From the NCBI RefSeq assembly GCF_000213055.1, contig NZ_CM001165.1, positions 5,106,945 to 5,170,944 of the forward strand: 64,000 bases of DNA, read 5' to 3'. A program made the position numbers and the translations under genes. Source of the stretch: Streptomyces sp. Tu6071. GTDB taxonomy: Bacteria > Actinomycetota > Actinomycetes > Streptomycetales > Streptomycetaceae. This document shows, in pieces, positions 25,848 through 32,897 of the stretch; positions within the stretch are counted from its first letter, which is position 1, and each line of letters opens with the position of its first letter. Below the pieces are notes generated by a model. The model saw only the letters and a program-made list of their open reading frames with translations, was not told where the DNA came from and did no database searches.

Positions 25848-26390
25848 GTGGAGGCCGAGACCGTCATCGCCGTCGCCGCCACCGTCGTCGCGGTCGGCTC
25901 CCTGTGGGTGAGCTGGACCCAGACCGCCGCGACCCGCGAGCACAACCGGCTCTCGGTGCGGCCGGTGCTCCAGTTCCGGCGCTTCCGCGACAGCGGCGAG
26001 GACCACGCCGGGATACGTCTCAGCAACGCGGGCCTCGGGCCCGCCGTCATCACGCGCTGCGAGGTGCGGATCGACGGCGAGGACTTCGGCGGCTGGAGCC
26101 GGCGCGCGGGCGCCCGGGTGTCGGAGCTGTCGGGACGCGCGCCCCTGCTCTACTCGCTCCACCCGGGCACCGTGCTGCTCGCCGGGGAGCGCGTCTTCCC
26201 CAGCCGGCTCGTGCCCTTCGACCGGGAGGCCGACGCGGAGTACTGGCGGATCGTCGACGAGCGCCTCGACATGGTCGTGCACTACGAGTCGGTCTACGGG
26301 GGCGAGGGACTGACGGCCCACCTGCGCCCGAACGCCCCGCCCCCGCGCGGGGAGCCCCCGGCTCCCGGCACCTCAGCCCCCGGGCCCTGA
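25848..26390 (+). CDS. Membrane-anchored hypothetical protein
   Basis: 180 residues from GTG 25848, preceded by AAGGGGAGG. One N-terminal hydrophobic helix (AETVIAVAATVVAVGSLWVSW, about 3-23), then a soluble domain with VRPVLQFRRFRD and GIRLSNAGLGPAVITRCEVRIDG. This resembles proteins in which a single helix carries a small beta domain of unknown function. Pro-rich C-terminal tail. No function can be assigned. Expression may be controlled by the hairpin over its ribosome-binding site. Confidence 0.75.
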   Translation: MEAETVIAVAATVVAVGSLWVSWTQTAATREHNRLSVRPVLQFRRFRDSGEDHAGIRLSNAGLGPAVITRCEVRIDGEDFGGWSRRAGARVSELSGRAPLLYSLHPGTVLLAGERVFPSRLVPFDREADAEYWRIVDERLDMVVHYESVYGGEGLTAHLRPNAPPPRGEPPAPGTSAPGP

Positions 26391-26430
26391 GCGCCCGGCC
26401 TCTGAGCGCCCGGCCTCTGAGCGCGCGGGC
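26387..26430. repeat. Short tandem 15-bp repeat spanning a stop codon
   Basis: ctgagcgcccggcct occurs at 26387-26401 and 26402-26416, with a partial third copy from 26417. The first copy contains the TGA of the preceding gene. A second array of two 24-bp units follows at 26480-26527. Together they fill the 173-bp gap before the convergent isomerase gene. Confidence 0.75.
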
Positions 26431-26563
26431 GGCTGCGCGTGGCTGCCCCCGGGACCGGTACGGGGCCAGACGCCGCGCCCGGCACCGCACCCGACGCTCA
26501 GCCCGGCACCGCACCCGACGCCCAGCCCCGTACCGCGCCCGCTCCCTCCCCGCGCGCCTTGTC

Positions 26564-27364
26564 TCACGCCGCCTCGTTCAGCAGCCTCCGCAGGTACTCC
26601 GCGCCCGGTCCGAGCAGCGGGGCGAGGTCGGCGGCGTCCGCGTACCACCGCTTCTCGTACTCCCAGCACAGCCACCCGTCCCAGCCCTCGCGCGTGAGGA
26701 CCTCCACGACCTCGCCGAGCGGCAGCACCCCGGCGCCGAGCGGCAGCGGCGTCGTGTCCTCGCGCGAGGCGATGTCCTTGACCTGCACGTATCCGAGGTA
26801 CGGGGCGAGCGCGAGGTAGGACTCCTCGGGCTGCTCGCCGCCGAGCCACGTGTGCATGGTGTCCCACAGGGCGCCCGTCGACTTGTGCCCGACCGTGCCC
26901 AGGACGCGGGTCGCCGCCGCGCCCGTGCGGTGCGAGTCGTGGGTCTCCAGGAGGATGCGGACGCCGAGCCCGGCCGCGTGCTCGGCGGCGAGCCCGAGCC
27001 GCCGCTCGGCGGTCGCGTCGGCCTCCGCCCCGCTCTGCTCCGTACCCCCGCCGGGGAAGACCCGGACGAAGCCCGCGCCGAGGTCGTGGGCGAGTTCGAC
27101 GAGGGCGCGCATCTCGGTGACGTGCGGCTCGTCCTCGCCGGGCTCGGCGACCTTCACGTACCCGGCGACGCCGAGCACCTCGATCCCCCCGGCGGCGAAC
27201 GCCTCGCGCGCGGCGGCGCGTTCGGCGGCGGTACTGGTGAGGTTGAGCGGCTCCTCGGGGTGGGCGCGCAGCTCCACGCCGTGGTAGCCGTGCGTGGCGG
27301 CGAGCCGCACGATCTCGGGGACGGGCATTCCGGGGACACCGAGGGTGGAGAACGCCAGTTTCAT
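26564..27364 (-). CDS. Sugar phosphate isomerase/epimerase-like TIM-barrel protein
   Basis: 266 residues, ATG at the complement of 27362-27364 with AAGGAG 8 nt upstream. AP-endonuclease-2-type TIM barrel: FSTLGVPGMPVPEIV, YHGVELRAHPEEP, the metal-binding residues in LLETHDSH (Glu/His), ALWDTMHTWLGGE (Asp/His), GYVQVKDIAS and CWEYEKRWYAD (Glu). The family includes isomerases, epimerases, dehydratases and 3-keto-glycoside eliminases. It lies downstream of the LacI regulator on the same strand, so it probably belongs to the adjacent sugar cassette. Confidence 0.83.
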   Translation of the reverse strand: MKLAFSTLGVPGMPVPEIVRLAATHGYHGVELRAHPEEPLNLTSTAAERAAAREAFAAGGIEVLGVAGYVKVAEPGEDEPHVTEMRALVELAHDLGAGFVRVFPGGGTEQSGAEADATAERRLGLAAEHAAGLGVRILLETHDSHRTGAAATRVLGTVGHKSTGALWDTMHTWLGGEQPEESYLALAPYLGYVQVKDIASREDTTPLPLGAGVLPLGEVVEVLTREGWDGWLCWEYEKRWYADAADLAPLLGPGAEYLRRLLNEAA

Positions 27365-27654
27365 GCCTTGTGCTCCTTCGTCGCTTCTGTCGTGGCCCCG
27401 GCGGGCCGTCTGTCGCACAGCCTGACCGCAGGCGGCACACGTATTCCTGCTGGCGCGCCGGGACCCGGCGCGGCTCCGGCACGGGTACGGGTCCGCTGCG
27501 GGCGCGGGGTCCGGTGCGGGTACGGCCTCAGGCACGGGCGCGGGTCGCCGGTACGGGGCACGGGTCCGCGACAGGCGGGAGGTTCCGCCAGGGGTACGGG
27601 GCCGCCCCGCCCCTGTCCCGCCCGCCCCTGTCCCGCCCCGCTCCCACCCGCTCC

Positions 27655-28704
27655 CTACTTCGCCGCCCCCGTCGACCCCCGTACCACCAGCTCGCCGCCC
27701 ACCAGTTCCTCGCCGCCCGCGGGCGCCGCGTCGCGGCCCGTCGCGATGCGTCCGGCCCGCGCCCCCGTCGCCTGGAGCGGCAACCGCACCGTCGTGAGCG
27801 CCGGGAGCGCGTCCGCGCTGAAGGGCAGGTCGTCGAAGCCCGTCACGGACACGTCCTCGGGCACCCGCAGCCCCCGCTCGCGCAGCGCCGCGCACGCGCC
27901 GAGCGCCACGGTGTCGTTCGCCGCGACGATCGCCGTCAAGTCAGGTACGCGGTCCAGGAGTTCCCCCACCGCGCGGTAGCCGGACGCTCTGTCGTACGCC
28001 CCGTGCACGGTCGCGCCCGGCAGGTCCTCGATCCCCGCCTCGGCGAGCACCGCCCGGTGGCCTTCGAGGCGGTGCCGCGTCGTCGTGCGCTCGGGCGGGC
28101 CCGCGACGCAGCCGATGCGGCGGTGCCCGAGCGCGAGGAGGTGCGCGGTCAACTCCCGCGCTCCCGAACGGTTGTCGAAGGTCAGCGCGGTGACCCCGGG
28201 CCCCGCCTCGGGCAGCGGAGGGCGTCCCAGGAGGATCACGCGCGTCCCCGCGGCCCCGAGCTTGCGCAGCTTGTCGGCGACGGCCGCGCTGTGCGCGGGA
28301 TCCTCGACCGCGCCCCCGGTGAGCACGACGGCGGCGGCGCGCTGGCGCTGGAGCAGCGTCAGGTACGTGAGTTCGCGCTCCGGGGCACCCCCCGTCCCGC
28401 ACACGACCGCGAGCCGTTCCCCGCCCGCGCGCCCCCCGGGCCCGCCGATCTGGGACTGCACCGCGCTCGCGATGATGCCGAAGAAGGGGTCGGCGATGTC
28501 GTTGACGAGCACCCCGACGAGGTCCGAGGTCGCGGCGGCGAGCGAACTCGCGGGCCCGTTGAGCACGTAGTCCAGTTCGTCCACGGCCCGCAGCACCCGC
28601 TCCCGGGTGCCCTCGGCGACGGGGTAGTTGCCGTTGAGCACCCGGGAGACGGTCGCGGGCGACACCCCCGCGCGGGAAGCCACATCCGAGAGCGTCACGG
28701 TCAT
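27655..28704 (-). CDS. LacI-family transcriptional repressor
   Basis: 349 residues, ATG at the complement of 28702-28704 behind GGAGG. The N-terminal DNA-binding domain TLSDVASRAGVSPATVSRVLNG (about 3-24) and hinge helix NGPASSLAAATSDLVG are canonical, followed by the periplasmic-binding-protein-like effector domain (VSVTGFDDLPFSADALPALTTVRLP near the C-terminus). It is divergent from the Gfo/Idh / DUF993 / isomerase operon, with a textbook LacI-type palindrome at 28795-28810 between them. It most likely represses that operon and senses a sugar. Confidence 0.92.
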   Translation of the reverse strand: MTVTLSDVASRAGVSPATVSRVLNGNYPVAEGTRERVLRAVDELDYVLNGPASSLAAATSDLVGVLVNDIADPFFGIIASAVQSQIGGPGGRAGGERLAVVCGTGGAPERELTYLTLLQRQRAAAVVLTGGAVEDPAHSAAVADKLRKLGAAGTRVILLGRPPLPEAGPGVTALTFDNRSGARELTAHLLALGHRRIGCVAGPPERTTTRHRLEGHRAVLAEAGIEDLPGATVHGAYDRASGYRAVGELLDRVPDLTAIVAANDTVALGACAALRERGLRVPEDVSVTGFDDLPFSADALPALTTVRLPLQATGARAGRIATGRDAAPAGGEELVGGELVVRGSTGAAK

Positions 28705-28794
28705 CTCGTCCTCCGGGACCGGTCGGGCCGGCAAGGAAGCCAGCGGGCGGGGGTCTTGTCGTCCCCGTTGCGCAGAGGCTAGCGTCTCCCCTCG

Positions 28795-28810
28795 TAGAAA
28801 GCGCTTACCA
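28795..28810. promoter_or_regulatory. LacI-type operator
   Basis: TAGAAAGCGCTTACCA (reverse complement TGGTAAGCGCTTTCTA) has the central CG and AAGCGCTT palindrome shared by LacI/GalR and CcpA-type sites. It lies 91 bp upstream of the repressor start and 36 bp upstream of the dehydrogenase start, well placed to block both promoters. Confidence 0.75.
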
Positions 28811-28845
28811 AGTGAGCTTGCCGATCGCCGCGAGAAGGGACCCCC

Positions 28846-29997
28846 GTGGAACGCAAGACGGTGCACATCGCCATGAACGGTGTGACGGGGCGGATGGGCC
28901 ACCGCCAGCACCTCGTCCGCTCGATCCTCGCGCTGCGCGAGCAGGGCGGGCTCGACCTCGGCGACGGGACGGTCCTGTGGCCCGAACCCGTCCTCCTCGG
29001 CCGCCGCGAGCACGCCCTGCGCGCCCTCGCCGAGCAGCACGGACTGACCCGCTGGTCGACCGACCTCGACGCGGTGCTCGCCGATCCGGCGATCGACATC
29101 TACTTCGACGCGCAGGTCACCTCGGCGCGCGAGGAGGCCCTCAAGAAGGCCATCGCGGCGGGCAAGCACATCTACACCGAGAAGCCCACGGCGACCGGTC
29201 TCGACGGCGCGCTCGACCTCGCCCGCCGCGCCGAGGCGGCCGGCATCAGGCACGGCGTCGTGCAGGACAAGCTCTTCCTGCCGGGCCTGCTCAAGCTCAA
29301 GCGCCTCATCGACGGCGGCTTCTTCGGCCGCATCCTGTCCGTGCGCGGCGAGTTCGGCTACTGGGTCTTCGAGGGCGACTGGCAGGAGGCGCAGCGCCCG
29401 AGCTGGAACTACCGCACGGAGGACGGCGGCGGCATCGTCACCGACATGTTCCCCCACTGGGAGTACGTGCTCCACGAGCTGTTCGGCCGCGTCCGCAGCG
29501 TCCAGGCGCTCACCGCGACCCACCTGCCCGAGCGCTGGGACGAGCACGGCAAGCCGTACGAGGCGACGGCCGACGACGCCGCGTACGGGATCTTCCAGCT
29601 CGAAGGCGGCGCCGTCGCGCAGATCAACTCCTCGTGGGCGGTGCGCGTCAACCGCGACGAACTCGTCGAGTTCCAGGTCGACGGGACCGAGGGCTCGGCG
29701 GTCGCGGGGCTGCGCAAGTGCCGTGTCCAGCACCGCTCCTCGACCCCGAAGCCGGTGTGGAACCCGGACCTGCCCGCGACGGAGGTCTTCCGCGAGCAGT
29801 GGCAGGAGGTCCCGGACAACGGCGAGTTCGACAACGGCTTCAAGGCGCAGTGGGAGCTGTTCCTGCGCCACGTCTACGCGGACGCCCCCTACCACTGGGA
29901 TCTCCTCGCGGGCGCGCGCGGCGTCCAGCTCGCCGAGCTGGGCCTCAGGTCCTCGGCCGAGGGCCGCCGCGTCGACGTACCGGAGATCACGCTGTGA
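28846..29997 (+). CDS. Gfo/Idh/MocA-family sugar dehydrogenase
   Basis: 383 residues, GTG 28846 with GAAGGGA upstream. The N-terminal Rossmann fold has an unusual opening, HIAMNGVTGRMGHRQH, in place of GxGxxG. The signature EKP is present in AAGKHIYTEKPTATG, and the catalytic-region motif GGGIVTDMFPHWEYVLHELFG has the Asp and His expected in the family. First gene of a three-gene operon coupled by GTGA overlaps to a DUF993 protein and then a TIM-barrel isomerase. It probably oxidises a sugar, polyol or glycoside. Confidence 0.87.
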   Translation: MERKTVHIAMNGVTGRMGHRQHLVRSILALREQGGLDLGDGTVLWPEPVLLGRREHALRALAEQHGLTRWSTDLDAVLADPAIDIYFDAQVTSAREEALKKAIAAGKHIYTEKPTATGLDGALDLARRAEAAGIRHGVVQDKLFLPGLLKLKRLIDGGFFGRILSVRGEFGYWVFEGDWQEAQRPSWNYRTEDGGGIVTDMFPHWEYVLHELFGRVRSVQALTATHLPERWDEHGKPYEATADDAAYGIFQLEGGAVAQINSSWAVRVNRDELVEFQVDGTEGSAVAGLRKCRVQHRSSTPKPVWNPDLPATEVFREQWQEVPDNGEFDNGFKAQWELFLRHVYADAPYHWDLLAGARGVQLAELGLRSSAEGRRVDVPEITL

Positions 29998-31148
29998 CGC
30001 TCCGACTCCCCTCCCCGGACGGCTCCTTGCGGCCGTACGAGCCCGGACCCGCGCCCGCGCCGGGCGTGCACGCGGGCGGCCCGCTCACCTCCCGCACGGT
30101 CTTCTCCGCCGCGCACGTCGTCGCGGACCCGTACGCGGACGTCAGCGCCGACGACCCGGCGGCCGTCGACTGGGACGCGACGCTCGCCTTCCGCCGCCAC
30201 CTGTGGCAGCAGGGCCTCGGTGTCGCCGAGGCGATGGACACGGCGCAGCGCGGGATGGGCCTGGACTGGCCCAACGCGGCCGAGCTGATCCGCCGTTCGG
30301 CCGCCGAGGCGCGCGCCGTCGGCGGGCGGATCGCCGCCGGGGCGGGCACGGACCAGCTCGCTTCGGGCACGCTCGACGAGATCCGCGCGGCGTACGAGGA
30401 GCAGTTGGCGCTCGTCGAGGACGCGGGCGCGCAGGCGATCCTCATGGCCTCGCGCGCCCTCGCGGCGGCGGCGCGGGGCCCCGAGGACTACCTCACGTTG
30501 TACGGGCACCTGCTGCGCCAGGCCCGCGAGCCGGTGATCCTGCACTGGCTCGGCCCCATGTTCGACCCGGCGCTCGCGGGCTACTGGGGCTCGGCGGACC
30601 TGGACGCGGCGACGGAGACGTTCCTCCAGGTCATCGCGGCGCACCCGGACAAGGTCGACGGCATCAAGATCTCGCTGCTCGACGCGGACCGCGAGATCGC
30701 CGTGCGCCGTCGCCTCCCGGCCGGGGTCCGCTGCTACACGGGCGACGACTTCAACTACCCGGAGCTCATCGCGGGCGACGCGCAGGGCTTCAGCCACGCC
30801 CTGCTGGGCATCTTCGACCCCCTCGCCCCGCTCGCCTCGCGCGCGGTCCGCGCCCTGGACACGGGAGACGTGCGCGGCTTCCGTGAAGTCCTGGACCCGA
30901 CGGTGGAGTTGTCCCGCCATCTCTTCCAGCGGCCGACGCGCTTCTACAAGACGGGCGTCGTGTTCCTCGCGTGGCTCGCGGGCCATCAGGAGCACTTCGC
31001 GATGGTCGGGGGCCACCAGTCCTCGCGCTCGCTGCCGCACCTCGCCCGCGCCTACGAACTCGCGGACGGGCTCGGCCTGTTCCCCGACCCGGAGCGCGCC
31101 GCGCGGCGGATGCGCGCGCTCCTCGACGTGTACGGAGTGCCCCGGTGA
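29994..31148 (+). CDS. DUF993 family, dihydrodipicolinate-synthase-like aldolase
   Basis: 384 residues from GTG 29994, overlapping the previous stop by 4 nt. It has a TIM-barrel look with GGRIAAGAGTDQLA, LILHWLG-like (VILHWLGPMFDP) and KVDGIKISLLDADRE, in which Lys of GIKIS is placed like the Schiff-base Lys of class I aldolases; then CYTGDDFNYPELI. The family is annotated only as DUF993 or DHDPS-like and has no established reaction known to me. Coupling to the dehydrogenase and the isomerase suggests that it cleaves or dehydrates the oxidised sugar. Confidence 0.82.
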   Translation: MTLRLPSPDGSLRPYEPGPAPAPGVHAGGPLTSRTVFSAAHVVADPYADVSADDPAAVDWDATLAFRRHLWQQGLGVAEAMDTAQRGMGLDWPNAAELIRRSAAEARAVGGRIAAGAGTDQLASGTLDEIRAAYEEQLALVEDAGAQAILMASRALAAAARGPEDYLTLYGHLLRQAREPVILHWLGPMFDPALAGYWGSADLDAATETFLQVIAAHPDKVDGIKISLLDADREIAVRRRLPAGVRCYTGDDFNYPELIAGDAQGFSHALLGIFDPLAPLASRAVRALDTGDVRGFREVLDPTVELSRHLFQRPTRFYKTGVVFLAWLAGHQEHFAMVGGHQSSRSLPHLARAYELADGLGLFPDPERAARRMRALLDVYGVPR

Positions 31149-31972
31149 CAGCGCACGCGCGGTTCAGCATCAACCAGCAGACGGTGAAGCAGCTCCCCCT
31201 CCCCGAACTCGTCGGTGCCTGCGCCGATCTGGGGGTGCGGAACGTCGGCCTGTGGCGGGAGCCCGTACAGGCGTACGGCCTGGAGGCGAGCGCGGCGCTC
31301 GTGCGCGACGCGGGCCTCACGGTCACGACCTTGTGCCGGGGCGGATTCCTCACGGCAAGTGAACCGGGGGCCCGGAAGGCCGCGTTGGCCGACAACCGCA
31401 GGGCGATCGACGAGGCGGCGGCCCTCGGCACGCGGGTCCTCGTCCTCGTCTCGGGCGGACTCCCGGACGGCGAGCGCGACTTGCGGGCGGCCCGCGAACG
31501 CGTGGCCGACGCGCTCGCCGAACTGGCGCCGTACGCGGGCCGGTCGGGCGTCCGGCTCGCGATCGAGCCGCTGCACCCGATGTTCGCCTCGGACCGCTGC
31601 GTCGTCTCGACGCTCGCGCAGGCACTCGACCTCGCCGAGCGCTTCCCGGCCGAGCAGGTCGGCGTCTGCGTCGACACGTACCACGTCTGGTGGGACGACC
31701 AGGCCCCCGCCGCCCTGGACCGCGCGGGCGCGGGAGGCCGCATCGCGACCTTCCAGCTCGCCGACTGGATCACCCCCCTCCCCGCCGGGGTCCTCAACGG
31801 CAGGGGCCAGCTCGGGGACGGCGCAATCGACCTGGCGTGGTGGCGCGAGCGCGCCGACGCGAACGGCTACGACGGCCCGATCGAGGTCGAGCTGTTCAAC
31901 GACGAGCTGTGGGCGGGGGACGGCAGGAAGCTCCTCGCGACGACGGCGGAACGCTTCGCGCGCTACGTGTGA
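31145..31972 (+). CDS. Second sugar phosphate isomerase/epimerase-like TIM barrel
   Basis: 275 residues from GTG 31145, again overlapping by 4 nt. Motifs: FSINQQTVKQLPLPELV, RNVGLWREPV, RLAIEPLHPMFASDR (metal Glu and His), VGVCVDTYHVWWDD (Asp, His), ATFQLADWITPLPAG and PIEVELFNDELW (Glu). Same superfamily as the gene at 26564-27364 but clearly distinct in sequence. Last gene of the operon. The cassette therefore has two such isomerases on either side of the LacI regulator. Confidence 0.85.
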   Translation: MTAHARFSINQQTVKQLPLPELVGACADLGVRNVGLWREPVQAYGLEASAALVRDAGLTVTTLCRGGFLTASEPGARKAALADNRRAIDEAAALGTRVLVLVSGGLPDGERDLRAARERVADALAELAPYAGRSGVRLAIEPLHPMFASDRCVVSTLAQALDLAERFPAEQVGVCVDTYHVWWDDQAPAALDRAGAGGRIATFQLADWITPLPAGVLNGRGQLGDGAIDLAWWRERADANGYDGPIEVELFNDELWAGDGRKLLATTAERFARYV

Positions 31973-32163
31973 GGGCGGAGCCGGGGCCCCTCGGCCACCG
32001 CGCCCGGGGGCCTCTCGGCCGCCCCGCCGGGGGCCGCCGAAAAAACTTCCAGAGGTCGTACAACCCTCCACCCCCGTGCCAGGTCATACGTGGTGTCGCC
32101 AGGGATGGGGGGGAAACCCGGGGGGGATTCCCGAGGGGGGAAGCCCTGTGCGACGGGGGGAAA

Positions 32164-32203
32164 CCGGAAGGGCCCGACCGCCGAGGCGGACGGGCCCTTC
32201 CGG
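32164..32203. terminator. Strong hairpin terminator
   Basis: Perfect 13-bp inverted repeat ccggaagggcccg / cgggcccttccgg with a 14-nt loop, between the end of the sugar operon (31972) and the end of the opposing small gene (32240). It probably stops transcription from both sides. The preceding 32038-32160 is unusual, with AAAAAA and G-tracts, and has no gene. Confidence 0.7.
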
Positions 32204-32239
32204 TCTCTCACGGAGGGTTCCGGGGCGCGTTTCCCGCGC

Positions 32240-32698
32240 TCAGCTGCCCGCCGACGCCGCCACCGTGGTCCGCTGGCGCCGTTGGAGGGTGAGCACCACC
32301 AGGCCCACGAAGACCTGGACGGGCAGGGGCACGTCGCCGAGGTCGGCGGTCAGGCCGCCGCGGATGCCGCTGCTGCGGAACTCGCCCAGGACGCGGCCGT
32401 CCGCGACGAGTTGCCGCTTTCCGCGCAGGAACGAGGGGCGCTTCAGCTCGTACGGGCCGCCCTCGCCGGTGACGAGCCAGTGCCCGCCTGAGCGGTGCGC
32501 CTCGGCGCGCACCGTGCCACCCGCGAGCATCTCGAAGGAGCGTCCCCAGCTCCCGGAGCGGAACTCGAAGGTCTCGCCCGCCATGTCGAGCTGCCCGCCG
32601 GACCTCCAGACGCGGGAGGACCAGGTCCCGACGGACATCCCGTTCACCAGTACTTCGTAGCCGCGCCCGAAGGTGCTCTCCGGCTTGATCTCCAGCAT
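32240..32698 (-). CDS. Hypothetical protein with C-terminal hydrophobic helix
   Basis: 152 residues, ATG at the complement of 32696-32698 with GAGGAG upstream. The body is a beta-rich repeat-like sequence (GYEVLVNGMSVGTWSSRVWR, GETFEFRSGSWGRSFEMLAG, YELKRPSFLRGKRQLVADGR) similar in feel to LURP/tubby-like small proteins, ending in one hydrophobic segment (PLPVQVFVGLVVLTLQ, about 125-140). No function is recognised. It is divergent from recD2. Confidence 0.72.
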   Translation of the reverse strand: MLEIKPESTFGRGYEVLVNGMSVGTWSSRVWRSGGQLDMAGETFEFRSGSWGRSFEMLAGGTVRAEAHRSGGHWLVTGEGGPYELKRPSFLRGKRQLVADGRVLGEFRSSGIRGGLTADLGDVPLPVQVFVGLVVLTLQRRQRTTVAASAGS

Positions 32699-32885
32699 GG
32701 TGCGCTCCTCGGCCGACTCGTGGACTGAACCGCGGTCCGCGGCCGGGTGGGCGCGGACACGCCCTAGCCTGCCCGGGAACGCCCGGTGAACACCGGCGGC
32801 GCGCACCGCGCGTGCGACCGGAGCGCGGACGCCGCGTCCCCCCGCCGGGTTCGGGGGACGCCACCCGCCGCCCGGCCCCCGGCGA

Positions 32886-32891
32886 TACCGT
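32886..32891 (+). promoter_or_regulatory. Leaderless -10 box TACCGT for recD2
   Basis: TACCGT ends 6 nt before ATG 32898 with only a C-run between, so the mRNA is probably leaderless. Confidence 0.5.
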
Positions 32892-32897
32892 CCCCCC

